From Rhodococcus sp. W8901 (lineage in GTDB: Bacteria; Actinomycetota; Actinomycetes; Mycobacteriales; Mycobacteriaceae), in contig NZ_CP054690.1 of NCBI RefSeq assembly GCF_013348805.1, positions 1,426,001 to 1,490,000 on the forward strand: a stretch of 64,000 bases of DNA. The letters are read 5' to 3'. How positions within the stretch are numbered: the first letter of the stretch is position 1; every line of letters starts with the position of its first letter. Positions 41,458 to 51,166 of this stretch are shown here, piece by piece. Under the pieces are notes generated by a model. It worked only from the letters and a program-made list of their open reading frames with translations, was not told the origin of the DNA and made no database searches. Made by a program: the position numbers and the translations under genes.

Positions 41458-42963
41458 ATGAATGCTCGTCTCGAGTATCTTCGACACATGATCGAAGCCG
41501 TGCGTGAGGCACTCGCCTCCGGTGAGGCAGAGCAGGCTCGAAGCGTCCTACGGAAGAACTGGCTCCGTCTGATTCTCGAATCTCACACGAGGGAACTCGA
41601 GCAGCTCTGCCTTGCCCATCCTGATCCGCACGACCCGCACATCCTGCTGATACGGGCGTGCTGCCGCGACCTCAGTGGCGACCCGTACGGTGCGGAGTTT
41701 CTCCGCGGACAGGGTTTACGGGTTGCGTCTGACGATTTCGTCGTCTGCTTCACTGACCTGCTGCTCGCTCCAGACTCCTCGACCAAGGCCGTCATCGCCG
41801 ATCGCGCGCGCCACGCGCTCGCCCAGTGCGAACCGGAGGACGATTACCCATCCGCGCTTTTCCTCCTCGGATGGACCGAGGTCAGGCTTCGTCGTGATCT
41901 CCCTCGTGCTATCGCGCTACTTCGCTCCGCCAGCGATGAGGCGCAGTTGCAGTCGCGTGCGGAGACGTTGCGTCTCGCGCAATCCAATCTGGCCTTTGCG
42001 CTCACCCACGCGGGAGCATTCACCGAAGCCGAACAGATCCTCGACGGGCTCCCTTCCAGGGAGGTGGCGTCCGACTGGGAACGCTTCGAAGGTGGTCTCC
42101 CACAGTCGAATCGAGGGTGCATCGCTTTCTGGCGCGGCGACTTCGAGGAGGCGATAGCTCACTTCGACTCCGTCATCGTAGAGGGCAGCCCCGGAACCAA
42201 CTTCGAGGCGCTCGCCCGTCTCTACTTGGTGATGAGCCTGATCGCTCTGAACCGGGAAGACCGATACCACACCGCGGCGCGTTTGCTGCGAGGCGTGAGC
42301 ACTGCGGACAAGCATGGCATTCCTTGGGATACGCTGCGGCGCGTCACCACGGCCTGGCTCGCCCACGCGCAAAGGCAGGACGAGCAAGCTCGCCGTATCG
42401 CCAGGCCTGTTCTTACCCGCACAGGTGCTGCGGTTGCTCATGCGCTTCTCGCGGAACTCTATCGAGTCTTGGGGGATCCGGAACCGTCGGCTCGAGCGCT
42501 TCGCCTCGCAACATCGGCCGGGCTGCCGCGATATGCGCTGGTGAGCACACTCGTCACCTCAGCCGCACTGAACTCCGTATCAGGGCATGGTCTCCAAGCG
42601 CATGAGCAGCTGGATCGTGCGCTGGAGGCTGCACTCCCCGAACGGATTCTCGCCCCATTTCTCTCTGACGATCCGGTGATTGTCGATCTCTTGAACGCTC
42701 ACGCACTACGGGGGTCGAGACATCACGAGCTCTTGTGCACGATCCTGGAACGACGGAACCAACTGTCGGTACTCCTCGCGGGAGTCCTGACGGAACGAGA
42801 AAAGGAGATACTCACATATCTGCGTACCGCGATGACTGCAGATGAGATCGCAGCGCACCTCGGCATCGCTTACCCCACGGTGAAGACGCACATTCGCTCG
42901 ATCTACCGCAAGCTGGGCGTGACCAAACGTCGTGCTGCTGTTCAAGCAGCCGACAGCAGATAG
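41458..42963 (+). CDS. LuxR-family regulator with TPR-like helical repeats
   Basis: A 501-residue protein. Most of it is helical repeats of TPR type (ALFLLGWTEVRLRRDLPRAI, LAQSNLAFALTHAGAFTEAE, GCIAFWRGDFEEAIAHFDSV, VAHALLAELYRVLGDPEPSA). The last 60 residues are a LuxR helix-turn-helix: LTEREKEILTYLRTAMTADE, IAAHLGIAYPTVKTHIRSIY and RKLGVTKRRAAV. There is no N-terminal P-loop, so it resembles the back half of MalT/LAL regulators. One TTA leucine codon (41716) is unusual for this genome. It is divergent from the SHOCT operon. A palindrome lies just upstream of its start. Confidence 0.85.
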   Translation: MNARLEYLRHMIEAVREALASGEAEQARSVLRKNWLRLILESHTRELEQLCLAHPDPHDPHILLIRACCRDLSGDPYGAEFLRGQGLRVASDDFVVCFTDLLLAPDSSTKAVIADRARHALAQCEPEDDYPSALFLLGWTEVRLRRDLPRAIALLRSASDEAQLQSRAETLRLAQSNLAFALTHAGAFTEAEQILDGLPSREVASDWERFEGGLPQSNRGCIAFWRGDFEEAIAHFDSVIVEGSPGTNFEALARLYLVMSLIALNREDRYHTAARLLRGVSTADKHGIPWDTLRRVTTAWLAHAQRQDEQARRIARPVLTRTGAAVAHALLAELYRVLGDPEPSARALRLATSAGLPRYALVSTLVTSAALNSVSGHGLQAHEQLDRALEAALPERILAPFLSDDPVIVDLLNAHALRGSRHHELLCTILERRNQLSVLLAGVLTEREKEILTYLRTAMTADEIAAHLGIAYPTVKTHIRSIYRKLGVTKRRAAVQAADSR

Positions 42964-43155
42964 GTTGCGGGGCGGTCCGACTCGTCAACGGAGTACTTCA
43001 ACGGGGGCGCACTCGGCGGGTAGAAACGCGGGTAGTGGTTTCGGCTTCCTCGCCGCGACGCCTCGGACCGATGATCGTCGGAGGGCAAACCCATTATTGT
43101 TCCGAGAACACCGGGTAGTCGCCGGGTGGCTCGACTGATCAAGGAGACACGACGT

Positions 43156-43569
43156 ATGCGTCTGCTGTTCCAGCTCTTTTCGCAATGCGTACTCGGTGTG
43201 GTGGCGTTGATCGTGGTGCATTTCGTTTTACCCGGGGTGGATCTGAGCTTCACCGGATTCTTCGTGGCAATCGGCGTATTCACCTTGGCCCACATGATTC
43301 TCGGCCCGTTCGTGCTCAGCGTGGCGCAGCGCTATGCCGCTCCGCTTGCGGGTGGTATCGGGCTGGTCGCCACGCTGCTCGCGCTGTGGGTTGCATCCCT
43401 GTTCCCCGATGGCATTCAGATCAGCGGCGTCCAGTCTTGGATCTTCGCACCGATCATTGTCTGGGTGATCACGGCACTCGGCGGGTGGATCTTCATGGCC
43501 TTCGTCATCGACAGGTGGCTCAAACGACGCAGTGCAGAGAAGCTCGTGCGCAGTGTGAATCAGGCGTGA
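43156..43569 (+). CDS. Small holin-like four-helix membrane protein
   Basis: A 137-residue protein with four transmembrane helices (FSQCVLGVVALIVVHFVLPG, FTGFFVAIGVFTLAHMILGP, LAGGIGLVATLLALWVASLF and WIFAPIIVWVITALGGWIF). The short charged tail (RWLKRRSAEKLVRSV) and size fit phage-holin-family/superfamily IV membrane proteins common in actinobacteria. AAGGAG lies upstream of the ATG at 43156; an earlier in-frame start at 43126 lacks it. A TTA codon at 43228 is notable. Function unknown. Confidence 0.72.
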   Translation: MRLLFQLFSQCVLGVVALIVVHFVLPGVDLSFTGFFVAIGVFTLAHMILGPFVLSVAQRYAAPLAGGIGLVATLLALWVASLFPDGIQISGVQSWIFAPIIVWVITALGGWIFMAFVIDRWLKRRSAEKLVRSVNQA

Positions 43570-43711
43570 CGGTTGATACTGCTCCTTGTCGCAGCAGTGC
43601 TGACCGTGGCGATCGTCCTCGTCGGTGTCGCGCGGTTCGACGGTCCCTCACAATTGCCTCCACGCTCCGCCGAAATATCTTGTCCTGGAACCAACCCAGT
43701 AGGAGTCAGCT

Positions 43712-44515
43712 ATGACCGCTCACCCGCTCGACCGTCGTGTTCTCCTGAAGAGTGCCCCGAACTTCCGTGACCTCGGCGGTATTCCCGTTGCATCCGGCAC
43801 CGTCCGCCCGGGCGCGCTGTACCGCTCGGCGACGCTCGCGAAGCTCGACGACGACGACCTCACCGCATTCGAGGTCCTCGGTGTCGCAACTGTGTACGAC
43901 TTCCGCACCGCTGCCGAGCGCGACGGTGCCTTCGATCGCCTTCCCGACACGGTGCGTACGGTCTGGCTCGACGTGCTGGCCGACAATGCCCAGAACGCCG
44001 CGGCCACCGGACTTCTCATGACGGACCCGGTCGCATACGCCGGGACGATCAACGACGGGCGCGGGATCGGGCAGATGGAGGAGGCGAACCGAAACTTCGT
44101 CAGTTTGCCCTCAGCGCTGAGCGCATACCGCGCGTTCTATCTCGACCTGATCGACGAGAAGCGTGCCGGGGCTGCCCTCTTCCACTGCACCACCGGCAAG
44201 GATCGCACCGGATGGGCCGCGACTTCCTTCTTGCTCCTCCTCGGCGCCGACGAGACCGACGTGCGCGCCGATTACCTCGAAACGAACACCGATCTGGCGC
44301 CCATGACCGATCCGATCCTCGCCTTCGTCGAGAGCAAGGGTGTCGACCCGGAGCTGATCCGTCCTCTCCTCGGTGTCCGTGAGAGCTACATCGATGCCGC
44401 TCTCGACGAGATGCGCACCCACTTCGGCACCGTCGAGGACTACGCGCGTGACGGGCTCGGACTCACCGCCGAGCAACTCGCGACGCTGCGCGAGCGGTTC
44501 ACGCAGTCTTCGTAG
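43712..44515 (+). CDS. PtpB-like tyrosine/lipid phosphatase
   Basis: A 267-residue phosphatase. NFRDLGGIPVASG and ALYRSATLAKLDDDDL lie near the start, DFRTAAER follows, and the P-loop reads LFHCTTGKDRTGWA with the nucleophile at Cys159, then the lid VRESYIDAALDEMR. The HCxxGKDRTG form groups it with MptpB-type and lipid phosphatases rather than classical low-molecular-weight PTPs. TAGGAG precedes the ATG. There is no signal peptide. It is at the end of the accessory region, so a role in signalling or phospholipid turnover is inference only. Confidence 0.88.
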   Translation: MTAHPLDRRVLLKSAPNFRDLGGIPVASGTVRPGALYRSATLAKLDDDDLTAFEVLGVATVYDFRTAAERDGAFDRLPDTVRTVWLDVLADNAQNAAATGLLMTDPVAYAGTINDGRGIGQMEEANRNFVSLPSALSAYRAFYLDLIDEKRAGAALFHCTTGKDRTGWAATSFLLLLGADETDVRADYLETNTDLAPMTDPILAFVESKGVDPELIRPLLGVRESYIDAALDEMRTHFGTVEDYARDGLGLTAEQLATLRERFTQSS

Positions 44516-44879
44516 AAACATCCAGTCGGAGTGGGTCGCACAGCGCGGGAACCGATTCGCCCCAGCCGATTGCCGGTGTCGTCGAGGGCTGCACTCAGGA
44601 TCCGTTGCGACACTGTAGAAGTCGGCCGGTGGGCGCAGTACGGCTCGAACGAGATTTCGGTTCGGAACCCAGTTCCCTGCTCCAGGGTTCGCCTCGGGTC
44701 GAACCGACGACGAGTGTCCGACGGGGCCCACTCGTCCACGCCCTCATCGGTGCGGGCGCTGCAGGAGCTTTCCTGAATCGTGAGCAACCGCAGAGGCGTT
44801 CGAGCGGGCCGGTCGCCGGGGACGGGCTCGGCACGTCCGCTCAGTGTGGTGACGCAGGCCGTGATCGTGGGATCGAGCG
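44516..44879. other. Intergenic region without recognisable genes
   Basis: 364 bases between the phosphatase and the end of the M23 peptidase gene. Short open frames on both strands look like shadows and none has a Shine-Dalgarno site or a family motif. No clear terminator hairpin was found. Confidence 0.6.
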
Positions 44880-45989
44880 TCAGGGCTGCTCGACGCCGAG
44901 GCTGATGCCGCGGGTGGCGAGCCAGGGGAGCGGATCGATCTTGTTCTCGCCGGCCAGGTGCACTTCGAAGTGCAGGTGCGGGCCGGTGGAGAAGCCGCGG
45001 TTGCCCATCGTGGCGATCTGATCGCCGGCCATGACCTTCTGGCCCACCGTGACCAGCGTGGTGTCGATGTGGCCGTACACGGTGATGGTGCCGTCTGCGT
45101 GCTGGACGCGCACCCACATGCCGAAGCCGGAGGCCGGACCCGAATCGATGACCTCGCCGTCGGCGACCGCGTAGATCGGGGTGCCGATGGCATTGGCGAT
45201 GTCGACACCGGCGTGCAGTGTGCCCCAACGTGCCCCGAACGACGAGGTGTAGGTGCCCTTGGCGGGGAGGACGAACAGCGGGCGGCGGGCGGCGGCCTCG
45301 CGGGCGGCGCGCTCCTCGCTGAAACGCTGGCCCTTCGCGAGGAGGTTGGAGAACTGCCCCAGATCGGTGGGGTTCGCGACCGCGAGCACCTGGGGTGCCG
45401 AGCTGTCGGAGGAGGGATTCTCGGCGACGTCGCTGAACTGGGCGGCCTGCGGAACGGCGGTGGTCGCGGCGGCGCCGGAAGCGGTGAGGGAGACCTCGGA
45501 GTGATCGGAGTCCTTGGCCGGCGAACTGATTGCTGCCTGGCCCGCGGCGACGACTGCGCCGGCGGCTACCGCGATGACTGCGGCGCGGCCCTTGAGGGCG
45601 GAGGGGGGAGTGGGGAGGCGGTGTAAGCCGCCGCGTCGCGCCGGGGCGGCGACATCGCGGGCCGCGTCAGCGGATCCGGCGGGGGTGAAGGCGTCGAAAG
45701 GAGTCGAGTCTTCGAGGTTTTCGGACTTGTTCTCATTGTGGAGCATGGCGCTGCAAATCTCAGAACTTTCGGCCTCGGAGTAACGAACCTCCGGGGGCGT
45801 CGGATAGCTGGGCGTGACGCCGTCGTCCACTCGGTGTAGCAGCGTGACCGGAGACGGCTCCGCTGCTGGATTGCAACGCTCGAACTCGTGATCTGCCGCG
45901 GTCCGAAATGCCTGCGAAGGCTCGATGGATTCCGGGTCGGCGTGTTGTTTCACAAATCGACTGGCCGTGAACTGAGCGCGGTGGTGCAT
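44880..45989 (-). CDS. M23 family metallopeptidase (LytM-type)
   Basis: A protein of up to 369 residues. The C-terminal peptidase has the zinc ligands in SSFGARWGTLHAGVDIANAI and GPHLHFEVHLAGENK, with GHIDTTLVTVGQKVMAGDQ between them, so it can cut peptidoglycan peptides. One transmembrane or signal segment (GRAAVIAVAAGAVVAAGQAA) lies upstream of a Ser/Ala-rich linker and a coiled ERAAREAAARRP. Rv0950c has this place in M. tuberculosis. The start is uncertain: ATG 45989 has GGAGGA 12 bases ahead and an 81-residue extension with lower GC3, while ATG 45746 gives a 288-residue form. Confidence 0.88.
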   Translation of the reverse strand: MHHRAQFTASRFVKQHADPESIEPSQAFRTAADHEFERCNPAAEPSPVTLLHRVDDGVTPSYPTPPEVRYSEAESSEICSAMLHNENKSENLEDSTPFDAFTPAGSADAARDVAAPARRGGLHRLPTPPSALKGRAAVIAVAAGAVVAAGQAAISSPAKDSDHSEVSLTASGAAATTAVPQAAQFSDVAENPSSDSSAPQVLAVANPTDLGQFSNLLAKGQRFSEERAAREAAARRPLFVLPAKGTYTSSFGARWGTLHAGVDIANAIGTPIYAVADGEVIDSGPASGFGMWVRVQHADGTITVYGHIDTTLVTVGQKVMAGDQIATMGNRGFSTGPHLHFEVHLAGENKIDPLPWLATRGISLGVEQP

Positions 45990-46192
45990 GTGCCCTGCCG
46001 TCCTCCTGCCCGTGACCTGCCTGTGACTTAGACCTTGGCGACGGTAACGAAACGGTTGCGGCGGGGCAACCTGTAGCCCATGACGAATCGACAGATGTGA
46101 CCGGCGTCACAAGCTGAACTGGGCGGATGTCGAACATCCCGAATGGTCTCGTTCATATATCGGGATGACACGGCGGTGTTACACACCACGCG

Positions 46193-48064
46193 GTGACGTG
46201 TTCACGAGATAGCGTCGCGCGGGTGGAATCCCCAACCCAGTCGCGCGCGGTGTCCGCAGTAGCCCACCCCGATGCGGCCCGGCGCGAGCCCGCCGTCGGG
46301 TCGTCGCCCAGCATCGCTGGGAAGCTGTCGATCGCCGCCGTCACGATCGCGGCGATCGGCGCGATCGCGGTCGCTGCGGGCTCCCTGACGGCGGTGGCAC
46401 GGACCGCGGACGGCACTCGCATCCCCGCAGTGGGTGGCGCGACCCTGATCGCCGTGATGGTCGCTCTCGCGGTTCCGGCCGTCGCCGCCGCGCTGATGTC
46501 CCGGTGGCCCGCCGCGGCGGGCGCACTGCTGGCCGGCGCCGGCGCGGTGACGGTCGGGCTGTGCGTCCTCGACATCCAGTTGTGGACCGATCCGATCGAC
46601 GCCAACCGGCTGGAGCTGTTCCGTCCCGCGACTGCCGCCGGCATCACCACCGGACCCGGCGCCGCGTTGATCCTGGCCGGTCACATCGGCGCCGTGGCGG
46701 CGGGTGCGCTCGGCCTCCTGACAGTGCACCGGGCGTCGCACGCCGACGGGCACGGCGCATCGCCCGATCCGGACGCGGTCGGGCGTCCCGCGGGCTCGCG
46801 GATCGGATTCGGGCTCACTGCAGGCGTTCTCGTGTCCGCGGGTGCGCTGGCGCTCGCGCTGCTCGTGCGCCCGCTGGCGTCGAACGACCCGGTGATCCTG
46901 GTGCGTGCCGCGATCGCCTCGGACGGAGCCACCGCGATCGGTGCGGTGGTCGTCGCCGTGGCCGTTCTGATCGTCGTCGCCGCTGCGCTGGCGTCGACCG
47001 ACGTCGCGGTGGCCGCCGGGGCGATCGGGGGAGCCGGTGTGGCGGCACTCGGGCTGGTCGGCAGCCGGCTCGCCGCCGGGCTCGTCGACGACCGCCTCGC
47101 TCCCGGCCCGGGCGCGGTGTGGGGCACGGTCGGCGCCGTGCTGCTGATCGCTGAGGCGGTGTCGATCCCCGTCGCCGCGCGACGCCGCGAGCAGCGCGCG
47201 GCGGAGTTGTCCGTCGCGGGGCACCGGGATCGTGCGGTAGCCCGGTCGACACCGCGGGAAACCGTCGGCCGATGGCACACCGCCACGGGCGTCGCGGGAA
47301 TCTGCGCCGGGTTGCTGGCCGGCGCCGGCGCGCTGCTGCCCGTGCTGACAGTCCCGGATCCGCTCCCGGCTCCCGAGTTGCCCGCGACCCGAGTCGTGCT
47401 GGTCGCCGCGGCGCTGATCGCGATCGCGGCCGTGTGGCTGCTGATGTCGGAGTTCGCGGCCCTCGTCCGTCCCGTCGTCGGCGTGCTGTGGGTGTCGGTG
47501 GTCGCCGCGGTCGCGAGCGTCGCGCAGAGCGCGCTCACGGCCCTCGAGATCCCCGGAGTCGGACTGGGTGCGGGGAGCTGGCTCATGGCCGCCGCGGCGC
47601 TCGTCGCGGTCGTGACGGGGCTGCTGGCGGGATTCGCGGGCGCGGCCGAACGCGACGACGTCGACACGTCGCAACGCGTCGACCCGGTCCGTTCGGTGGT
47701 GGTCGTCGGCGTCCTCGCAGCGACCGCGGTTGTCCTCGCCTACGTGCTCCCGCTGTACCGCGGGGCCGACGGAACGGCCGCGTCCCTCGGGCGGTTCCCA
47801 TGGGGATGGGACGCGTGGGGACAGGCGTTGTCGGCCGTGGTCGTCGTCGTTGCGGTGCTGGTCGCAGTGCATGCCCGCGCGGCCCGCGCGGCCGCTCTTC
47901 TCGCAGGTGCGGCCGTGGTCATGGCCTGTCATCTCGTGGCGTGGTCACTGTCGGCGGGTCGTCTGACGGATCCGGTCGCAGGCCCGGGCGTCGCACCTGC
48001 AATCCTTGCCGTGGTGCTCCTCGCCGGGACTGCGACCCTCGCCGGGTATCGCAACCCGCGGTGA
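46193..48064 (+). CDS. Large polytopic membrane protein of unknown function
   Basis: A 623-residue, Ala/Val-rich protein with about twelve hydrophobic segments, for example IAAVTIAAIGAIAVAAGSLT, ATLIAVMVALAVPAVAAALM, VVVAVAVLIVVAAALAST, VLVAAALIAIAAVWLLM and ALSAVVVVVAVLVAVHARAA. A loop around LCVLDIQLWTDPIDANRLEL and another at PWGWDAWGQALS are polar. I do not recognise a family. Starts GTG 46193 and GTG 46223 are both possible and neither has a clear Shine-Dalgarno site. It sits between the M23 gene (divergent) and sucC. Confidence 0.72.
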   Translation: MTCSRDSVARVESPTQSRAVSAVAHPDAARREPAVGSSPSIAGKLSIAAVTIAAIGAIAVAAGSLTAVARTADGTRIPAVGGATLIAVMVALAVPAVAAALMSRWPAAAGALLAGAGAVTVGLCVLDIQLWTDPIDANRLELFRPATAAGITTGPGAALILAGHIGAVAAGALGLLTVHRASHADGHGASPDPDAVGRPAGSRIGFGLTAGVLVSAGALALALLVRPLASNDPVILVRAAIASDGATAIGAVVVAVAVLIVVAAALASTDVAVAAGAIGGAGVAALGLVGSRLAAGLVDDRLAPGPGAVWGTVGAVLLIAEAVSIPVAARRREQRAAELSVAGHRDRAVARSTPRETVGRWHTATGVAGICAGLLAGAGALLPVLTVPDPLPAPELPATRVVLVAAALIAIAAVWLLMSEFAALVRPVVGVLWVSVVAAVASVAQSALTALEIPGVGLGAGSWLMAAAALVAVVTGLLAGFAGAAERDDVDTSQRVDPVRSVVVVGVLAATAVVLAYVLPLYRGADGTAASLGRFPWGWDAWGQALSAVVVVVAVLVAVHARAARAAALLAGAAVVMACHLVAWSLSAGRLTDPVAGPGVAPAILAVVLLAGTATLAGYRNPR

Positions 48065-48099
48065 GTCGTGCCGCGACGACTGTCGACGCGTGACATATG

Positions 48100-48114
48100 C
48101 CACATAGCATGTGG
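48100..48114. promoter_or_regulatory. Small palindrome upstream of sucCD
   Basis: CCACAT (48100-48105) and ATGTGG (48109-48114) flank AGC, inside an AT-richer stretch (TTGATTGAACTAGTTAAAGT downstream). It may mark the sucC promoter or an operator. The evidence is sequence symmetry only. Confidence 0.35.
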
Positions 48115-48209
48115 GCGAGCGATAGTCGATTGATTGAACTAGTTAAAGTCCGACACGGACCCGCTCCTACCCCTCGAGCGGGCGTCAACGCAGACGAGAC
48201 GGTGAGCAG

Positions 48210-49379
48210 ATGGATCTCTTCGAATACCAGGCGAAGGAACTCTTCGCCAAGCACGACGTGCCGACGTCGGCCGGCCGTGTTACCGACACTGTCGCCGGTG
48301 CCCGCGAGATCGCCGAGGAAATCGGCAAGCCCGTGATGGTCAAGGCACAGGTCAAGGTCGGCGGCCGCGGCAAGGCCGGTGGCGTCAAGTACTCGCCCGA
48401 TGCGGATGCCGCGCAGGCGAACGCCGAGGCGATCCTGGGCCTCGACATCAAGGGCCACGTCGTCAAGAAGCTGCTGGTCGCAGAGGCGAGTGACATCGCC
48501 GAGGAGTACTACATCTCCTTCCTGCTGGACCGCACCAACCGCACGTACCTGGCCATGTGCTCGGTCGAGGGTGGCGTCGAGATCGAGGTCACCGCCGAGG
48601 AGAACCCCGACGCCCTCGCGAAGATCCCCGTGGACGCCGTCAAGGGTGTCGACCTCGCGTTCGCGCGCAGCATCGCCGAGGCCGGCAAGCTGCCCGCCGA
48701 GGTGCTCGACGCCGCGGCCAACACGATCCAGAAGCTGTGGGAGGTCTTCATCAAGGAAGACGCTCTCCTCGTCGAGGTCAACCCGCTCGTCCGTACGCCC
48801 GACGACCAGATCCTGGCCCTCGACGGCAAGGTCACGCTGGACGAGAACGCTGCGTTCCGTCAGCCCGGCCACGAGGCTTTCGAGGATCGTGACGCCACCG
48901 ATCCCCTCGAGCTCAAGGCCAAGGAGAACGACCTCAACTACGTCAAGCTCGACGGCGAGGTCGGCATCATCGGTAACGGCGCCGGCCTGGTCATGTCGAC
49001 CCTGGACGTCGTCGCCTACGCAGGCGAGAAGCACGGCAACGTCAAGCCCGCCAACTTCCTCGACATCGGTGGCGGCGCCTCGGCTGCCGTCATGGCTGCC
49101 GGCCTGGACGTCATCCTGAACGACGCGCAGGTCAAGAGCGTGTTCGTCAACGTCTTCGGTGGCATCACCGCGTGTGACGCGGTCGCCAACGGCATCGTCG
49201 GTGCGCTGCAGACGCTGGGCGACGAGGCCAACAAGCCGCTCGTCGTGCGCCTGGACGGCAACAACGTCGAAGAGGGTCGTCGCATCCTCGCCGAGGCCAA
49301 CCACCCGCTGGTGACGGTCGTCGCAACCATGGACGAGGCTGCCGACAAGGCTGCCGAGCTCGCCTTCGCAGCGAAGTAA
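48210..49379 (+). CDS. sucC: Succinyl-CoA ligase beta subunit
   Basis: A 389-residue ATP-grasp subunit. It opens [20 protein letters not shown], has [40 protein letters not shown] with metal ligands, and the conserved [20 protein letters not shown] and LDIGGGASA motifs near the C-terminal CoA-ligase part. With SucD it converts succinyl-CoA and ADP or GDP to succinate and nucleoside triphosphate in the TCA cycle. The gap to sucD is 13 bases. Confidence 0.97.
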   Translation: MDLFEYQAKELFAKHDVPTSAGRVTDTVAGAREIAEEIGKPVMVKAQVKVGGRGKAGGVKYSPDADAAQANAEAILGLDIKGHVVKKLLVAEASDIAEEYYISFLLDRTNRTYLAMCSVEGGVEIEVTAEENPDALAKIPVDAVKGVDLAFARSIAEAGKLPAEVLDAAANTIQKLWEVFIKEDALLVEVNPLVRTPDDQILALDGKVTLDENAAFRQPGHEAFEDRDATDPLELKAKENDLNYVKLDGEVGIIGNGAGLVMSTLDVVAYAGEKHGNVKPANFLDIGGGASAAVMAAGLDVILNDAQVKSVFVNVFGGITACDAVANGIVGALQTLGDEANKPLVVRLDGNNVEEGRRILAEANHPLVTVVATMDEAADKAAELAFAAK

Positions 49380-49392
49380 GGGACACACAACA

Positions 49393-50295
49393 ATGGCTAT
49401 CTTCCTGACCAAGGACTCCAAGGTCATCGTCCAGGGCATCACCGGCGGCGAGGGCACCAAGCACACCGCCCTGATGCTCAAGGCCGGCACCCAGGTCGTC
49501 GGTGGCGTCAACGCTCGCAAGGCCGGCACCACGGTCTCGCACACCGACAAGGACGGCAACGCCGTCGAGCTGCCGGTCTTCGCGACCGTCGCCGAGGCCA
49601 TGAAGGAGACCGGCGCGGACGTCTCCATCGCGTTCGTCCCCCCGGCCTTCTCGAAGGACGCCATCGTCGAGGCCATCGACGCGGAGATCCCGCTGCTCGT
49701 GGTCATCACCGAGGGCATCCCGGTCCAGGACTCCGCTTACGCGTGGGCCTACAACGTCGACAAGGGCAACAAGACCCGGATCATCGGCCCCAACTGCCCC
49801 GGCATCATCACCCCGGGTGAGGCGCTGGTCGGCATCACCCCGGCGAACATCGCCGGCAAGGGCCCGGTCGGCCTGGTCTCCAAGTCGGGCACCCTGACCT
49901 ACCAGATGATGTTCGAGCTGCGTGAGTACGGTTTCTCGACCGCCATCGGCATCGGCGGCGACCCGGTCATCGGCACCACCCACATCGACGCCATCGAGGC
50001 GTTCGAGAAGGATCCCGAGACCAAGGTCATCGTGATGATCGGTGAGATCGGTGGCGACGCCGAGGAGCGTGCCGCCGATTACATCAAGGCCAACGTCACC
50101 AAGCCGGTCGTCGGCTACGTGGCGGGCTTCACCGCTCCCGAGGGCAAGACCATGGGCCACGCCGGCGCCATCGTCTCCGGTTCCTCGGGCACCGCGCAGG
50201 CCAAGAAGGACGCCCTCGAGGCGGCCGGCGTCAAGGTCGGCAAGACGCCGTCCGAGACCGCTGCTCTCGCTCGGGAGATCCTGAAGAACCTCTGA
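49393..50295 (+). CDS. sucD: Succinyl-CoA ligase alpha subunit
   Basis: A 300-residue subunit with the CoA-binding Rossmann part ([20 protein letters not shown]), [33 protein letters not shown] and the phosphorylated active-site histidine in [18 protein letters not shown] (about His256). It carries the phospho-histidine relay between the CoA ester and the SucC nucleotide site. Its length matches the family. A strong hairpin follows the stop and probably ends the sucCD transcript. Confidence 0.97.
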   Translation: MAIFLTKDSKVIVQGITGGEGTKHTALMLKAGTQVVGGVNARKAGTTVSHTDKDGNAVELPVFATVAEAMKETGADVSIAFVPPAFSKDAIVEAIDAEIPLLVVITEGIPVQDSAYAWAYNVDKGNKTRIIGPNCPGIITPGEALVGITPANIAGKGPVGLVSKSGTLTYQMMFELREYGFSTAIGIGGDPVIGTTHIDAIEAFEKDPETKVIVMIGEIGGDAEERAADYIKANVTKPVVGYVAGFTAPEGKTMGHAGAIVSGSSGTAQAKKDALEAAGVKVGKTPSETAALAREILKNL

Positions 50296-50311
50296 TCGAC
50301 GTCCGATCACA

Positions 50312-50361
50312 CGAACGGCGCTCGCAGCCAAGGCCTTCCGCCTGGCCGCGAGCGCCGTTCG
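50312..50361. terminator. Terminator hairpin after sucD
   Basis: CGAACGGCGCTCGC (50312-50325) pairs exactly with GCGAGCGCCGTTCG (50348-50361); the inner part contains further complementarity (AGGCC/GGCCT type). It lies 16 bases after the sucD stop and before the convergent YigZ gene, so it can serve both. Confidence 0.75.
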
Positions 50362-50380
50362 CGTTCGGTGGGCGGCACAG

Positions 50381-51016
50381 TCAGACGTCCACCCACTGAA
50401 CCCCCGCAGGCGTGAGTTCACCTGCGCCGGAAGTCAGTTCGGCGACGATCGACGCGAGCTGGGTGGGATTGCGGGTCGCGAGCGTGAAGGTGACCGCGGC
50501 GCCGTACGCGGCGTCGACGACGCTCACCCCGCGGGCGCGGAGTTCGGACTCCATGCGTCCGGCCGTGTCGTGGCCCACCTCGACGGACACCAGTTCGAGG
50601 CGTTCCCGGCTCAGCAACGCCGACGCGGCGACCGCCTCGTCGACGGCGGCGACCACAGCGCCCGAGTACGCGCGCACCAGCCCGCCGGCACCGAGCTTGA
50701 TGCCCCCGAAGTAGCGCGTGACGACCACCGCCACGTCCACGAGGTCCCGGGCCCGCAGGACCTGGAGCATCGGAATCCCCGCGGTACCGCCCGGTTCGCC
50801 GTCGTCGTTCGACCGCTCGATCCGGTCCGACGGGCCGTTGCCCGTGATGTACGCCCAGCAGTGGTGCCGCGCGTCGGGATATCGGCGGCGCCGCTCGTCG
50901 ACGAATTCCTGGGCGTCGGACGGGCCGTCGATCCGCCGGAGCACCGCGATGAAGCGCGAATGCTTGACCTCGGTCTCGGTCTCGACGTCGGAACCGGCTG
51001 GCAGCGTGAAGGGCAT
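50381..51016 (-). CDS. YigZ/IMPACT family protein
   Basis: A 211-residue protein. The N-terminal IMPACT domain shows VKHSRFIAVLRRIDGPSDAQ, ARHHCWAYITG, RSNDDGEPGGTAGIPMLQVL and VVVTRYFGGIKLGAGGLVRAYS, which are the family signatures. The C-terminal DUF1949-like part follows. Its role is unclear; relatives bind ribosomes or nucleic acids. ATG 51016 is chosen since the conserved domain starts just after it and the longer frame to 51070 has no supporting signal. Confidence 0.9.
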   Translation of the reverse strand: MPFTLPAGSDVETETEVKHSRFIAVLRRIDGPSDAQEFVDERRRRYPDARHHCWAYITGNGPSDRIERSNDDGEPGGTAGIPMLQVLRARDLVDVAVVVTRYFGGIKLGAGGLVRAYSGAVVAAVDEAVAASALLSRERLELVSVEVGHDTAGRMESELRARGVSVVDAAYGAAVTFTLATRNPTQLASIVAELTSGAGELTPAGVQWVDV

Positions 51017-51166
51017 GAGCCCATTTTCCCGTGCGGTGCAGCGCGACCGGACACGCGGCGTGTCTGCCACCGGAGTCGTCGCGGTCTCGCCGACACCTTT
51101 CCCGATGATTCGCGTGGATGATCAGGGTAGCGTTCATGGGGTTTGATACGTCGACTAGGAGCAGAC

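Noticed and set aside
43573-43770. A 65-codon TTG-started ORF with a hydrophobic stretch between the holin-like gene and the phosphatase
   Set aside because: It overlaps the phosphatase start by about 59 bases, has no Shine-Dalgarno site and ends in out-of-frame-like sequence.
45747-46080. Possible ydaO-type (c-di-AMP) riboswitch ahead of the M23 peptidase, as such switches often precede cell-wall hydrolase genes in actinobacteria
   Set aside because: I looked for the conserved GGGGGACCCA and GGGGUGAAU-type boxes on the - strand and found neither.
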